A stretch of 64,000 bases of DNA from Dicyema japonicum (GCA_011109175.1 RDEW01000032.1:92404-156403), one strand, 5' to 3'; positions 48,201 to 60,120 are shown, counted from the stretch's first letter. Made by a program: numbers and translations. Notes: a model not told the origin generated them from the sequence alone.

Positions 48201-50585
48201 GTATCCCTGGATATATATTTGATTCTACCTGAGCTTCTACTGAGGAAAATATCTGACGAATAATGACCATCTCACTCTTCCACTTCTCTTGGCTTCTTAG
48301 TAAATCCACATTAAATAAGTTGACCACCTATTAGTGAGTGGAATTGAGATCAACCTTATCAATTAGTTGCACGTGGATGGACCTGAGGTGTCTATTTTCC
48401 TGCGAGAGGCGTTCAGAAATATCCTTCAGTTTCTTTACGTAAGTATCGAGGTCTCTTGTGTTTTCCCACGTTAGTTCCACGTGTCCACCTATTTGTTAGC
48501 CTTAATTACACCTTGACTTTGATTGCGGACTATTTTTTCAAACGCATGTGCAGTACAAATCATTAGTGGTTTCTGACTGGCAATCATTTGGCGGTCAATA
48601 GAATTGTAGAAATGGGCGACTTTCCTCAGGGATATTCCGTAGTTGTAGTATTTATTGCCTTCGTTGACAATATCCACTATTTTTGAAGGAATTTCAAATC
48701 CCAAAGCCGAAAGATGCCGGACCTCTTCTATGAGAACCACCAGTTCATCGCTGTAGCTTACAGTTAATTTATCATTTTTATAATCCATCGTCATTATTTT
48801 ACCAGTAATGATCAATCTGGTAATTAAGGCAAAAATCACTTGCTGTCGTACAAATTGGCTCGATTTATCACGTCCTCGCACCAGTCGTTGTACTGGTCAA
48901 GTTTCAAGGTGCTTAGTTGAGATTGTAAGTCATTCAACGTCGTAATAAACTCAGAAAAGCCGTTAATTTCCCTCAAAATAGAATTTCCAATACTGATATA
49001 TTCGTTGACCTAAAATTAATACATATTCTTGCTTTATGTTGCTTCTGAATAATCCACGTAATGTAGTTGATAAACTGGGATCTATGAATTATCTGAGGAG
49101 GATCTTTTCTATTGGCGATGACGTCATAAAATTCTTCCTTTAGCTGCCTCACATGAATTTTGAGCTGAGCAAATAGACTTTCTCTAAGAACGTTAATCAT
49201 TCCAAACCTTTCGTCAATCAACCTATCCTTGATTTGGGGCTTAGCGAGCAGATCTCTAAATTGTACGATGTGGCTCAAAAACTTATGTTAGAACATAACA
49301 ACAAACCTGGTTCGGATTTTTGTTGAATTTTGTAAAATATTTCTTCAAATTTTCAACACAATCAGGAAGCAATTTCTCAATAATCTTATTGTACTGAACT
49401 AGAGCTTTTTTCCATTCAGAAAGAGAATATAAATTCGACTGAAAAGCGTTAACATCTTTAATTAACTACTTGCATACGTTTAAATGATTTGAAAATATCT
49501 TCATCACCACAAAAACCTGAACTGTTATTCCCGGCAATTTTTATTAATTGTTCGCCACATATTTTAATATTTTTAATCTAATTAAATTAACAATAATTTA
49601 CCTCTTCAATTCTTTTAGTTAATTCTATCATCATATAAGGTTTAAATTCAGTGCCTTTCCATGTATGAGAGGCTAATCTTGGCCAAAAGTTTTTAGTCTG
49701 GGATGTGCACAATTCTCCAAACCGTCCAGTGATTTTTTCGGTTTCTACAAGAATTTCAATTGCTTTGGAAAACGGGAGATCCCAAATGTTTTCTTTTGCC
49801 AATAATACTTGCAGTTGAGTAGAAATTGAGCTGTCAAATACAAGCAAAAAATGCTCCATTCGCTCTTCGGGATAAGGTTGGGTCTCATTTTGTTTCCACA
49901 AATCATCAAGGACGTCAAAACATACTTCAATAACTTCTTCAAAGTCCGAGATCTCTAATCCTTCCATTTCACTCAATTGCCTTCTCAGAGGCTCAAATAA
50001 TCGTCCGTAAACTTTTCCTTTGAGAGATTCAGATTTGTCCGATTTTGAAATCACGAGACTCCAATATTCGAATTCATCATTTGGAGTTAAAATATCTTAA
50101 TATTGAAAAAAAAGTACAGCTGTAGTTATGACCCCCTGAAGTTGATCTCTTAAGCCAATTTTGAAGTCCGGAATCAAGTTGGGTTAAAATATTTTGAAGA
50201 GTCGAATCGATTTTTATTTTGTTCGAATTTAATAAAGGACCGTATAACTGATGAATTGCATAGTAGAAAGACTTCTCGGGAGAAGACGTCAATGATGTCA
50301 TCAAAATTTTATTTCGCACGTTCTTATCCTCAAATACTGGAATTTTAAAAAAGGCCAAAGTATTTTTAGCTGATTTTTCTTCGCTAAGCTAAATTATACA
50401 ATCAAATGTTGTTTTACTTTGAGACTCATCGCTACTGTATTCGATTCTTTCTGGCAATACAAAATAGCACTTGTCTCGCTCAAAAATTGTAATATAACAT
50501 TCAGGTTTTCTTGATTTAGTGAATTTTCTGGACAATTGAAATAATTTGTTGCTGTGGAAAATATAGAGTCCTTATTTTCTTCCAT
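36254..50585 (-). CDS. DYNC2H1: Cytoplasmic dynein-2 heavy chain (retrograde intraflagellar transport motor)
   Basis: Very large AAA+ motor gene for ciliary retrograde transport. ATG at 50585 is preceded by an in-frame TAA. Landmarks in order: dynein-2-type tail ([39 protein letters not shown]), linker ([33 protein letters not shown]), AAA1 P-loop [15 protein letters not shown] near 45000 and [15 protein letters not shown]2 [11 protein letters not shown] near 44010, AAA3 GPSGSGKT near 42980, AAA4 GSSGLGRTS near 41800 (no Walker lysine), stalk coiled coils about 40970-39760, AAA5/6, and C-terminus ending ALFSLSG-like region with [49 protein letters not shown] and [12 protein letters not shown]. 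Sequence resembles DYNC2H1 rather than dynein-1 or axonemal chains. Dozens of introns of about 22-30 nt (e.g. 36413-36438, 26 nt) break it into many exons; I did not place all. Stop TAG at 36254-36256. CACGTG is strongly clustered in its 3' third. Confidence 0.93.
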
Positions 50586-50960
50586 TTAGTCTGAAAGGTC
50601 ACAAATTTTTAAAAATTCGTTTCCTTGGATACTATATTATTTGATTTTGGTTTTTTTTCAAATATTAACCAACGGGAGCATTTATTAAGTTTTAAAGATT
50701 ACCCACCGTCGACATAATTGACGCGGCGTTTTCTTCTCATAAACCGAAACCAGAACTTATTCCGATCAACTTGAGATGCCGTTGGGTTTCACGGACGTCA
50801 TGGATTTTAATTGTGATCAGAGTCGTCGAATCTTGAAAAAAACGAAGACTTCCGCTTTTCCCTACAGTTGTCTTACAACAATTAACAGAATATTAGATAA
50901 AGTTATTAAAAATTAACAAAAACGTAACAGCCGAAAGCGGGAATCAGTCATTTGGATCTG
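50586..50960. promoter_or_regulatory. Upstream region of the dynein-2 gene
   Basis: No gene seen. It should contain the promoter. I looked for an RFX X-box, usual for ciliary genes, and did not find a convincing one. Confidence 0.35.
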
Positions 50961-51570
50961 GCGCGATGAGGAATGCGGACCGTCTTGTTGCCAAATATTT
51001 TCTAAATGGAAGACGTGAACAAGTCCTATGCGACGGTATACAGTCAAAACCGAGATTCCTGTCGAATGTAGTTCTCAAAGGATCCCCATTAACACGAGTG
51101 CTGGTCAATTTGTGAATAAATCTGTCTCAAAAAATTGTCTTCTATCATACATGATGACATTCTCCATGCTTCCAGACATCAGGACTATCTACTTCCATCT
51201 AGAGTTCTGCAGGACAAGCTCACTAGCTAACCCCTTGGATTGCTCAATTACGGCTCGATGTATCGCCTTCCAGATTGTTCACGAAGTTTTGTTATGTGCA
51301 AAAGACTTAAGGACAAATCACGGCGCTTTGCCTCAGTTTATGAACAATTTATCCGACACACGATGACTTATGCAAGTCCATCGTGGGAAATGTCATTTCC
51401 CGGTCCTCAGCTCTGAAACAATACTCGGTACAAGAAGCTACAATAAGGATGATAGGACCAAAACACAGATCCAGTCTAATGAAAATATTCCAATTGAATT
51501 ATAACAAAAACTCTAGAAGATGGCCAGTCTACCGAACTCTTTCTGTCTCCTTCATGAAAGTCATATATAT
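50961..51570 (+). mobile_element. Decayed LINE reverse-transcriptase fragment
   Basis: The plus strand from 50966 reads FLNGRREQVLCDGIQSK, then LKGSPLTRVLVNL, echoing the 'VLQGSPLSPLLFNL' block. Downstream frames are broken (YHT then stops where YADD would be) and later 'ATIRMIGPKHRSSLM' continues the pattern. Confidence 0.4.
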
Positions 51571-52695
51571 CATTTAGTTTTGTTCAGATGCCATGTCAGA
51601 TGAGAAGAAGAGTACAAGACTCTCAACCCTGTCGAACTCGTCCTCTCCCTTGCCAGGTCTGGAATTACTTACTTTGTTGAGAACTTTCATTTTTTTCATG
51701 TATCCCCGAGATCCTTTGGTAATAATGATAAACTCTTATGCGTAAAACCACAGGGTTCATGAAGCCGACAGCTCATCCTTCTCCAGTGTCCTTTCTGGCC
51801 ATGTCAAGATTCCTACGTTTCTACAAGGTGCTAGGAAATCAATTCAAAGAATGGGTGGCTCATGCGAGGAATTCTGACGAGCATAAAGAAATAGAATTCT
51901 TCTACAGACACAAAAAGGGCATTTCAGGCGGTCTCTGGCAGAATAATCAAAGAAGGATCACCTAATTAGTATTTTAACCTTTCTTTCGCAGTGGTCTTGG
52001 AGTTCAAATAAAAACATCTGTTTTGAACTCAGAGCAAATGAAGAACCAGCACAAGTGTTTCGTATAGACTGACTCCTGTATCCACATCGAGCCCTTTACA
52101 GGCAAACCATGTTTTATTGAGCTTTTACAATGCGGATTTTGCTAAAGTATTCCTTCTTGTTATGTCTTCTTTGTCTTCGAGGAGGGAGTCATGCTTTTTC
52201 GTTTTGCGCCAGTACTCATCCGTCCTCTCTTCGATTCCACATTTGACTCGTAAAATAAACATCAACTAAAAAATTCGCATTCCACTGAATTTTCATTACT
52301 CAGTATTTATTATTAGCAAAATACATAGAATCACATAAACTATCATCCTGTGCAGCTTCTAACAGATGATCCTCTGAGCTCTATCAATTTCAGTCTAAAC
52401 TAGATTCGAATGCTTATTCTTTCTGAATTCTAACGTCTCCTAAGCCTATCACATTTCCCACGCTCAAGTAGACATTTATCGCAGTCGTATTCCAGCCAAT
52501 TAGTGACTTAGCTTACTGGTCTTCTTCTTATCTCTTATTTTTATACCATTGGTCTCACATTATCGAAATATAAAAGCAAGAAAATTATCATAAGTCGACC
52601 TAATCGACATGTATCATTTGCATAAGTCAATTTTTGATATATCTGGGTCAAATAAAAGTTGAAGTATAAAATAATTGACAAATTTAAATTTAAAG
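51571..52695. other. Intergenic stretch, nothing firm
   Basis: Short frames only; one of 75 codons at 51738-51965 (+) has no recognisable signature. Confidence 0.4.
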
Positions 52696-53478
52696 TTATT
52701 TACAAAACTTAAATTTTTTCTGCCTTCTGTTAGAGAACCAAATCCTTACACTACACTCCGGCAAATCCAAGTTTTTTGCAACTTCTCGAATCTCTAATTT
52801 GGAAGGATAAATGTCGTGATTGAACATTTTTTCTAACTTTTCTTTCATATTCCTGTTGAAACACCTTCTTTTCTTGGCACTCTGAAACGTGGACGACCTG
52901 ATCTCGGATTTAGAGGGAGAGTCCTTCATTATTAGTACCAAAATATTAGCAAAAATATTTCTGAATCTTTTCATGCTTATAAAAGAAAGTTTTCCACACT
53001 CAAAACGGCAGACCGTCGATTGACAAACGGGGTACCCATTCTTCTCAAGTAGCGAGGCAATGTCTGATTGCGCATAACCAAGTTTGCTACGTTCTCTCTT
53101 AAAAAAATTAGCAAAACAATATATGTCCGACTGTGGATTTTTTACTTCACAAAAACTGTCGGCCTGGAGTAGTGATCCATTCGGTTGAGGGACGTAACTC
53201 AAGGCTGAATCATTACTATTTTGTCTGGCTAAATAGTCGGTTCCTCGATGGTAATCAGGTTCACTTGAATTCAAATTGCACAGAGAGGTGTAGTTCAGGT
53301 AATTATTTGGATTCTGAACGTTAACTGCATATAAGGCATCTGTAAATGTCAAATGAGACGAGTTGCAGGAAATAATCTGGTTTCCATGGGAATAATCGTA
53401 GTAGTTTAGCCCAGGGTCATTATTGGAAGTTGTATAAGTTTCGAAATCTTTTTGTAGCCCGTTGAACTGATAACCCAT
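52696..53478 (-). CDS. Divergent POU-homeodomain transcription factor, intronless
   Basis: Nuclear DNA-binding regulator of 260 residues from ATG at 53478. The first 120 residues are Asn/Ser/Tyr-rich and probably disordered. A POU-specific domain follows at about residues 119-185 (FANFFKRERSKLGYAQSDIA, then CQSTVCRFECGKLSFISMKR). A short linker leads to a homeodomain at about 200-258 (KKRRCFNRNMKEKLEKMF ... VRIWFSNRRQKKFK). The recognition helix has serine where POU homeodomains usually have cysteine (WFCNRRQK). The POU-specific half lacks the usual 'QADVG' wording, so the class cannot be assigned; it ends right after the homeodomain. No intron is needed. Two CACGTG sites lie at 53495 and 53598, just upstream of the start. 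Confidence 0.9.
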   Translation of the reverse strand: MGYQFNGLQKDFETYTTSNNDPGLNYYDYSHGNQIISCNSSHLTFTDALYAVNVQNPNNYLNYTSLCNLNSSEPDYHRGTDYLARQNSNDSALSYVPQPNGSLLQADSFCEVKNPQSDIYCFANFFKRERSKLGYAQSDIASLLEKNGYPVCQSTVCRFECGKLSFISMKRFRNIFANILVLIMKDSPSKSEIRSSTFQSAKKRRCFNRNMKEKLEKMFNHDIYPSKLEIREVAKNLDLPECSVRIWFSNRRQKKFKFCK

Positions 53479-53799
53479 AAAGTCAATGCAAACACACGTG
53501 AACGGGAATTTGCATGATATATTCGCAACGTTACGAAACCACGTTGAACCGATATAAACTAAAAATAAAACCTGGTTTCTCTGTCAAATCAAGCGACCAC
53601 GTGTTACTGGGTTTCTTGCTGATTGAATATCCAGCATTTAAGTCAATTGTGAAAAATGCTAATCAATTTATAAGCAAACAGCCATGACGCTCTTAAAATA
53701 GAAGTTGCTAAAATTATGTAAATTAAATAAACTCTTAGCCTGCTTAATTTCAATTTTAATTTTTGCGAATTTAAAATTTTTAAAATATTATTATAATTA
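53479..53799. promoter_or_regulatory. Upstream region of the POU gene with two CACGTG E-boxes
   Basis: Palindromic CACGTG occurs at 53495 and 53598, 17 and 120 nt upstream of the start codon. Nothing else recognised. Confidence 0.4.
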
Positions 53800-54090
53800 A
53801 CCCATAACACGAGAAACGAGTTAACAGTTAACAACTAATCATGCGCATGCAGTTTCACTGCCACAACAAGAGTTTTTCAAACGTCATACAAGTCCATCCT
53901 GAACCAGCATAAAAGGTAGATGATGTCAATTCCTCGCAGTTGTGGGAACTCATCCAGTGGATGGGGAAGAAAATGATCCTTTACATTCCACCCAGGCACA
54001 GGGCGCCACCTGAGACAGGTAGATCACATAACGGCACTCTATTCGAAAAGGGAAGAGGAGGAACAGAAGAAACAAACAAAATTTTCAATC
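53800..54090 (+). repeat. Dispersed repeat C, copy 2
   Basis: Matches 34990-35260 and, in reverse, 57080-57260; here it extends to 'gaggaggaacagaagaaaca', shared with the third copy. Confidence 0.65.
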
Positions 54091-55569
54091 AAATGGCAAG
54101 ATATTGAAGACAGGACGTTTTGAGCTAATTTAACCGTTAATGTGCAATAATTAGTATATTTTTATATTCATTTCTGAAATTAAGATATCAATATATTTTC
54201 GTTAATACGTCAAGTTATTTGCATAAACTATGTTAATCTTTTAGCAATTTATTTGGAGTTTTTTTGCAAACAATTAATTCTTGTTTTTAAAAACAAAAAA
54301 TAAACGAGAGGGTGGAACTCTATAACGTTTCTTATATTTATTTACTTTCTAGTGAAAGAAACAAGTGGCTATCAAGAACGTCACAGACAAGTGCGGACGC
54401 TCCCATTGATTCGACAGGTGTATTAGGTTTAGTGCAAAACTCGTATGTGGATCGGGGCCAAGAAAAGGCGACCGTTTTCTGGTCGTCAAGAAAGAATGGG
54501 TGGCATAGTGGAGAGGACGATTATCCAATCCTGTACAGATATTAATGTAAATCCGCAACGTAGGCACGCCTATAGGACACGAACTTCTCGCGGTGGGGAA
54601 ACTTCGCTTTCGTGAATAATTGGTGGAATACGTCTCAGAAGCTTGTTGATACCAATGCTTCTAGTGGCTGTATCATGGATTGTTTTCTGTTGTGACTGAA
54701 AATGCTCTGTTTATCAGTCTCGTTTCTTATATTGAAGATATAACCTCCTAACCACAGTTCAATGACAGATAGTAACAGCTGGGAGGGATACAACGGAAAG
54801 TCCAGATTACCGAGATAGGAATCTTTTTCTTTAATTACCCTTGAAATTTCCAAACTTATTTTTCCCTCTTAATAAAAATTATGTTGTATTGGAAGTAAGA
54901 TATTTTTTGTAACTTTAGTATACCTTCCCAACTTTAACGATATCTCCATCTTTGATTGTCATTTTATGAGCATTATTGTAATGATTTTTCAGAATAACTA
55001 AAAATCACCCCCACAAAATAAGTTATCTCTTAAATTATTTTTATTCCTTCTCTCACACATGAGTCAGACATCTCTCCTCTTTTGGCAATCAATGAGATGT
55101 GCTTGTAATCTTAGATGGTCTTCAGGTTGATCGGAGGCAGAGATGATCCCATCATCAGACATTTTAATTCAATGCCTATGCTCAATTATCATACTCTCCA
55201 GAATTTTCTTTAGAACGAATGATTGAATGGATATCCTATAGGCAATTTGTCCACATACTTTTTGAAGCACTAGATAACTCCATCATAGATAAACAGAAGT
55301 TAAAAGGAAGAAGGCTAAAAGGAAGATGAACTCAGTCATATATGCTAGTTCTATGCTTATGCTCAATTATCATTCCTTTCAAAGTTTTCTTCAGTACAAG
55401 TGAGAATACGGTTCGTAGTGAGGTATTTACCGATTACGTTGTCACTAGTAAAACTCGTAATACTGTAAACAAGAAGATGAATTTTTCTTACTTTAACTTT
55501 TAGATCCAAACAAATTTAAATTAAAAGTTAAGATTAATAATTTAAAAATAATTAATTTTAAAAATTCAA
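54091..55569. other. Intergenic stretch with minor repeats
   Basis: 'gggtggcatagtgg' at about 54498 is identical to a SINE A-box region but has no B-box after it. A block near 54635 ('gttgatacc...gcttcta') recurs near 59430. Two related segments lie at 55175 and 55358 ('atgctcaattatcat'). No gene seen. Confidence 0.4.
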
Positions 55570-56489
55570 ATGGATGATTTGTATGGTGCTGTGAAGACGA
55601 AAAGATTGAGATTCAAAGGAGACAAGTAATAAATAAAATATAAGTAAATAGGCCGATAGTTAAAGAAAAATATAGCAAAAAACGTAGAAAGACATTCGAA
55701 GAGGCACCACAAGAACCAGACACAGTGGCGCATGGTATATCTTCTTGCATATGACCACAGGCGGGTGGAGACTGATCAAGAGCGTAAATGCAATCCAGTC
55801 ATCCTTCAACGTCACTTTAGAACTCCGACCAAACCAATATCTCCGTGCAATCGACAACGGAAAAACTGTTCCTGGCAAAATTCATGAGCTTGGTCTTTAA
55901 AATCCTTTACATATTAGGAGAAGAACCTGATCAAGAAGAGATATTTGCATGTGTGAGGATCGACCATAAAATTGCGCTGAAAACTGGATATGGCAAATAT
56001 TTGGGAGTCGATCTAAAAGATCAGAGCGTTGTGGGGATTGCTGATATTTACACTGAAAATGAGATGTGGTGTCCTGTATTTGAGAATGTAATAAGTTTTT
56101 TGACTTTTTAGCACAAAATGGCTTTGTTTGGTAATAATGGGATGTTTGTGACCTGGTCGGGAATAGAAAATGACCCCATTGCCTGCACCAGCCCCGCTGT
56201 GAGCGAAAATGAGGTCATTAATGTTGGGGATCTTTGTTATCTGTAGATGAGGACTAATGCGTTAGAATTCTCGAACTTTGAGGATGAAAAGTTTTATGGA
56301 ACCACATTGAGGGGGACAGAATTTAAATTTGTGTATGTCGTTAGTGTGGATTGTAGGCAACAATATCAGAGTTTCTTGAATAGGAAGATCAAGCTGAGTG
56401 AAGAAGATCAGACGGCACTTGCCCTAGCTGATGAAAAGGGGAAGTTGCACGAGGAAATGCTTAATCGTCGGTGTAAAGTTAAAATCTGA
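55570..56489 (+). CDS. FRG1: FRG1-like nuclear/nucleolar protein
   Basis: Homologue of FRG1, an actin-bundling and RNA-associated protein of nucleolus and spliceosome. ATG at 55570. Six GT-AG introns (55626-55651, 55735-55760, 55893-55917, 56088-56111, 56223-56246, 56333-56356; 24-26 nt) join seven exons into about 257 residues, the family's usual length. Landmarks: basic start (TKRLRFKGDK), HGGWRLIKS, YLRAIDNG, the fascin-like core RIDHKIALKTGYGKYLGVDL with VVGIADI, WCPVFEN, then KMALFGNNGMFV, and the end YQSFLNRKIKLSEEDQ followed by KLHEEMLNRR. The N-terminal lysine-rich tract is shorter than in vertebrates. Stop TGA at 56487-56489. Confidence 0.88.
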
Positions 56490-56639
56490 CAAATTCTGTA
56501 GTTGATTTTTTAACTTTATTGATTTTCATGTGAAAGTTGGCTTTAGGTAATAATTTGCTGATTTTTTTCCTAAAAATTTGTAGCTGTTTTATTAATAAAA
56601 ATCAAAGAGTCACAAGTAAAAGGTATTATTTTACAACAG

Positions 56640-57070
56640 CATCTAGCTCAATCTCCTCTTCTTGGGATCAGCCTCTATTGCCCGTTTAGGTTGTTCACGT
56701 GACCCCACCCCGCATTCAGAGGCTACCCTGGGTTGACATTTCCGTGCCATGTTTCTCCTCGCCAGGCATTGATATTACAATCTCCAGCTTGCATACTCCC
56801 CATAGTCTTACGCACTACTAACGTTTGTGTATATGCTTTCACCATTTCCTCAACCTTGAGGGCATCAGGTGAACCTTGATGAATCTTGAGACTATTCTCG
56901 AATAGTGATATAATAATGAAATAGACAAGGCGTTGACAAATTGATGAAGGCATGTAGTAAAATCTTTAGTATTACTATTAACCCCGTATACTCCCATAAA
57001 GAAGTTGACAGCTAAGTGCATCCCGTCACAGAACGTAAAAAGTTTATAGCCGCGTGGGGCCAACGTCAAT
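56640..57070 (-). mobile_element. R4/Dong-like LINE end, decayed
   Basis: The minus strand near 56860-56770 reads VKAYTQTLVVRKTMGSMQ, the terminal block of the element at 57405-58240. The rest of the interval holds only broken frames. Confidence 0.45.
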
Positions 57071-57079
57071 GTGGTGCTA

Positions 57080-57260
57080 TGTAGCTACTTGATTGGAGAT
57101 TTTTTTGTTTCGTCTGTTTCTCTTCTTCCCCTCTTTCATAGAGTGGCTCCCAGTACCAAGGTGACACGAAAAAGGATCATTTACATTCCTACTCCACTAA
57201 AAGGGTTTTCATAACTGCAAGGTCTTTTATCAAAAATTTTATTTTACAAATTAATTGTTT
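57080..57260 (-). repeat. Dispersed repeat C, copy 3 (inverted)
   Basis: Reverse complement of part of 53920-54090 ('atgatcc' to 'aaacagacgaaacaa'). Confidence 0.6.
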
Positions 57261-57404
57261 AATAAAAAAATTTATTACTTAAAAAATTAACCAATAACTG
57301 ATCAGTTACTTAGGAATATAATTTTATTTAAATTTTTATGGGATATTGGTTTAATTATCGATTTAATAAACTTTATTTAACAAACAATAAAAAAGTTAAT
57401 ATAT

Positions 57405-58240
57405 TTAATAATCAACAACCTTCCTCGCCAGCCTCCTCAGGCAGGTTCGATTCTGGTTGCTGAAACAACTCCGAGAGCGCCTTGTCCAATTGAACCTCTG
57501 CCCATATGGCATCTCAGGGATCTGCCTCCTATACTCCAGTGTCAGGCTCTCTAGGGTCCGCTTTAACACAGTGGACTGTAGATAGGCCTGGAGAATCCTA
57601 TCTACCCTAACTGCTTCAGATAACCCTTGTCGTACTTTGTTGCAATTCCTTCCCACGTCATTACTATAGGAATAACGAGGACCTTGCAACCAAGCATCTG
57701 CCCCATCTCGTTTGCAAGAAAGTCATACTTCCTTTTTTTCTCCACCTACACAGTCTGCAAACGGTCTTGAGACGTGATGCCATCTTCTATGATAAGGACT
57801 TGGCCAGACTCCTTATCGTGTACCACAATGTCCGGTTAATTGTGCTTGACTAGCACCGAGGTACGGATAACATTGTCTACCTTAATTTGTACCCTGGTGT
57901 TCTTTACTACAGATTGCACCTTATGAGTCCGCAACTTTCTGGTGTGGCGAATGCCATACTTATTGCATAGTAGAAGATGAAGACTCCTTACTACCTCGTT
58001 ATGCCTCCACACATAATCGTGGCAGAGCATGGATCCACATCAAGTAGCTAAATGATCAACCGACATGCTCCTTGAGTTACAGTGGGGACATGTATTTGTT
58101 GATCGACCCCAAAAAATATTGCGGTCTTGCATATACGTGTACAGCGCCTCCGATCGAGGTGAGTTGTCACTGTATTTTAGCCATATTGTCGACGACTTAA
58201 GGTCGACATGTGATTTGTTTAATGCTCTGAAGAGGACCTT
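57405..58240 (-). mobile_element. R4/Dong-like LINE, C-terminal zinc knuckle and endonuclease
   Basis: The minus strand reads, in order: LYTYMQDRNIFWGRS, a C-P-H-C ... DHLAT ... C ... H zinc knuckle, DYVWRHNEVVRSLHLLLCNK, then NxPDIVVHDKESGQVLIIED with GITSQDRLQT, KRKYDFLANEM, VLVIPIVMTWEGIATKY and LQSTVLKRTLESL. The H-N, PD, D/E and K...Y positions are those of the restriction-like endonuclease of R4/Dong-type elements. At least four stops or frameshifts make it inactive; the reverse transcriptase part is missing. Confidence 0.75.
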
Positions 58241-58459
58241 ATGATTATGATTATCGATTTATATAATCAATTAAAATTTCTATATACAATTAACAATTAA
58301 GTAAAATAGCTGATTGGCTAGAAGTCAATTAGTGAGCAATAGTTGTAAACTCATAGTCAAAAAAGGAGAAGGCTATTTAGAGTGTCCCATAAAGGAAAAA
58401 GGGATTTTTTTATCAATAAAAAATTATTTTTTATAAAGAATAAGGCGCATAAACTAATC

Positions 58460-58620
58460 AAAACGCACTTTCCTCTGCTTGCCATCACTGCATTTTGACG
58501 TGGACTAATCTCACTCGAGAGGCTAGCAAACACCCCGAAGGAATAACAACTTTCCTTTTTGCTAATGGTCGGAACCTAGTTTGGGAGGCTACGTGTATTG
58601 ATATGCTATAAAGCATTTCT
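58460..58620 (+). mobile_element. LINE C-terminal scrap, copy A4
   Basis: The plus strand in broken frames reads RGLISLERL, then TTFLFANGRNLVWEATCIDM, aligning with 'GL.R.DGK.PDG.T.FP...LVWD.T.VD' of the copies at 11783 and 13401. Confidence 0.45.
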
Positions 58621-58629
58621 AACGATGAT

Positions 58630-58985
58630 AATGATCTAAAAGCTATAAACCCTAATAATGTAAATTTCCCTAAACATTTCCAACTATGATCGAATTCTAA
58701 AGATGCTTTATTAAAAGTCTTCAGTAAAACGTATATGATTGTCGGCGTATGTACGCACGTTTGTCGCGGAAAATTTGTCTCTTCAGTCGTGGACCCAGGT
58801 CATGCTTCTAAGCAAGCCGAGTTTCAGAATAGAAGAATGTCAAAAAATAAAATAATAAACGTTACTTAATATATAATTTATGAGATTCTTCTAAAATATA
58901 ATTTAATCAGATTTTGAGCTAACGGATCAATTACAAAATTGGATGAAGTTACCATATAATAGGGGTCACCAAAGATTTTAAATCG
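58630..58985. other. Intergenic stretch
   Basis: Nothing recognised. Confidence 0.4.
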
Positions 58986-58989
58986 ATGG

Positions 58990-59225
58990 TTGGATCTGTG
59001 TGGAGCAAAAAAATATAAGAGAATTAGTTAGCTTGCTCCAAGCTCTTCTGTTCTTAGCTAGACCTCTCAGTGAGTCCAGATCGTCACCAGATATCAATGC
59101 TTTCTACACGACTTTCAGATCGTTTTGTAAAACGACCGGAGGGTTGTTCTCGGTCTTCCATGAAAGTTTTTACATTGGAGGAGGAGTTTAATCTTCCATT
59201 GCGATATTCGGGAGGGAGTGGAAAC
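58990..59225 (-). mobile_element. RTE-like LINE 3' scrap
   Basis: Nucleotide similarity to 61100-61280 in the same orientation ('tctagcta..cctctca' and 'ggtcttcca' blocks). It covers the last 70 codons of the element. Confidence 0.5.
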
Positions 59226-59489
59226 ATCGGACACCACTTGTGTCTACAAAAAAATTATTTTATTTTATTTATGTACATTTATTTTTTTGAAATAACGCTT
59301 GTGAGTTATAATTTGGTTACCAATTGTTTAGCGCTCAAAAACCGATGGCCAAAGTGAAAAGGCACAAATTTCCGGAGTATGGAAGCTTCACTTCATCAAC
59401 GTCTAGTGGTATACGTATTTGAAGCTCGTTGATACCGAGGCTTTTACGGCTTTGATTACAATTCAGTCGTCGATCGTTTGAAGGACAGA

Positions 59490-59600
59490 GACGAAAAAAT
59501 AGCGTCCTCAATTTTTGAATGGTTCAAAGAATGCGAACTTGGTCACTAAGGGTAAATGTGGCTCTCATTTTATTTTTGAAAGTCAAAGGCAGCGTGTGTT
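59490..59600 (-). mobile_element. RTE-like LINE endonuclease scrap
   Basis: The segment around 'gaaagtcaaaggcagcg' recurs at 63258-63280, next to the SDH motif of the better copy. Confidence 0.4.
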
Positions 59601-59749
59601 TTTTTTATTTAAATTGAATTTATTAACAAAAAAGCCACCTTCATAGCCATAATGAGAAAATTCAGGTAATCCCGTCTTCCCTTAGCAGTCTTCGCATCTT
59701 TTCGTTGTGTTCAGACCGTGTTCCAGCACTTGATTATTAAATTTAATTT

Positions 59750-60120
59750 TGAGTTTGAGGTGGTAGTGTATTAGTACTTCTGTTGTATTAAATCTCTACT
59801 TACCATCATGTTGGATGAAATGTTTTATAATCTAATGCTCGAGAGCATGGAATGTTAGCGTACTTAGAAGACACTGGATCACAAGACGACAAGGTTAAGG
59901 TCAAAACAGACAGGGACCGGAATTTTGAACCGCTAACGGACTCGGAGACTTCACGTAACTCGGGTATTTTTGATGCATTTGATAAGATTTTGTTGAGGGG
60001 AATGTTTGGTATGTTGGTCACTCTTATGAATACGATTTTATCCATGTCCCTAAACTTAGCTTTATTTCACCACAAAATAGTTTCATCTCCAGTGTTCGCT
60101 TTAAAACAGTATACTGTAGG
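59750..60120. repeat. Dispersed repeat D, copy 1
   Basis: About 370 nt nearly identical to 63640-64000. The plus strand is open for 125 codons here (MLAYLEDTGSQDDKVKVKTD ... hydrophobic C-terminus) but the other copy is frameshifted. Differences between copies do not favour synonymous sites, so coding is doubtful. Confidence 0.75.

Noticed and set aside
54485-54545. A fourth SINE copy at 'gggtggcatagtgg'
   Set aside because: Only the A-box segment matches; no B-box or body follows, so chance or a tiny scrap.
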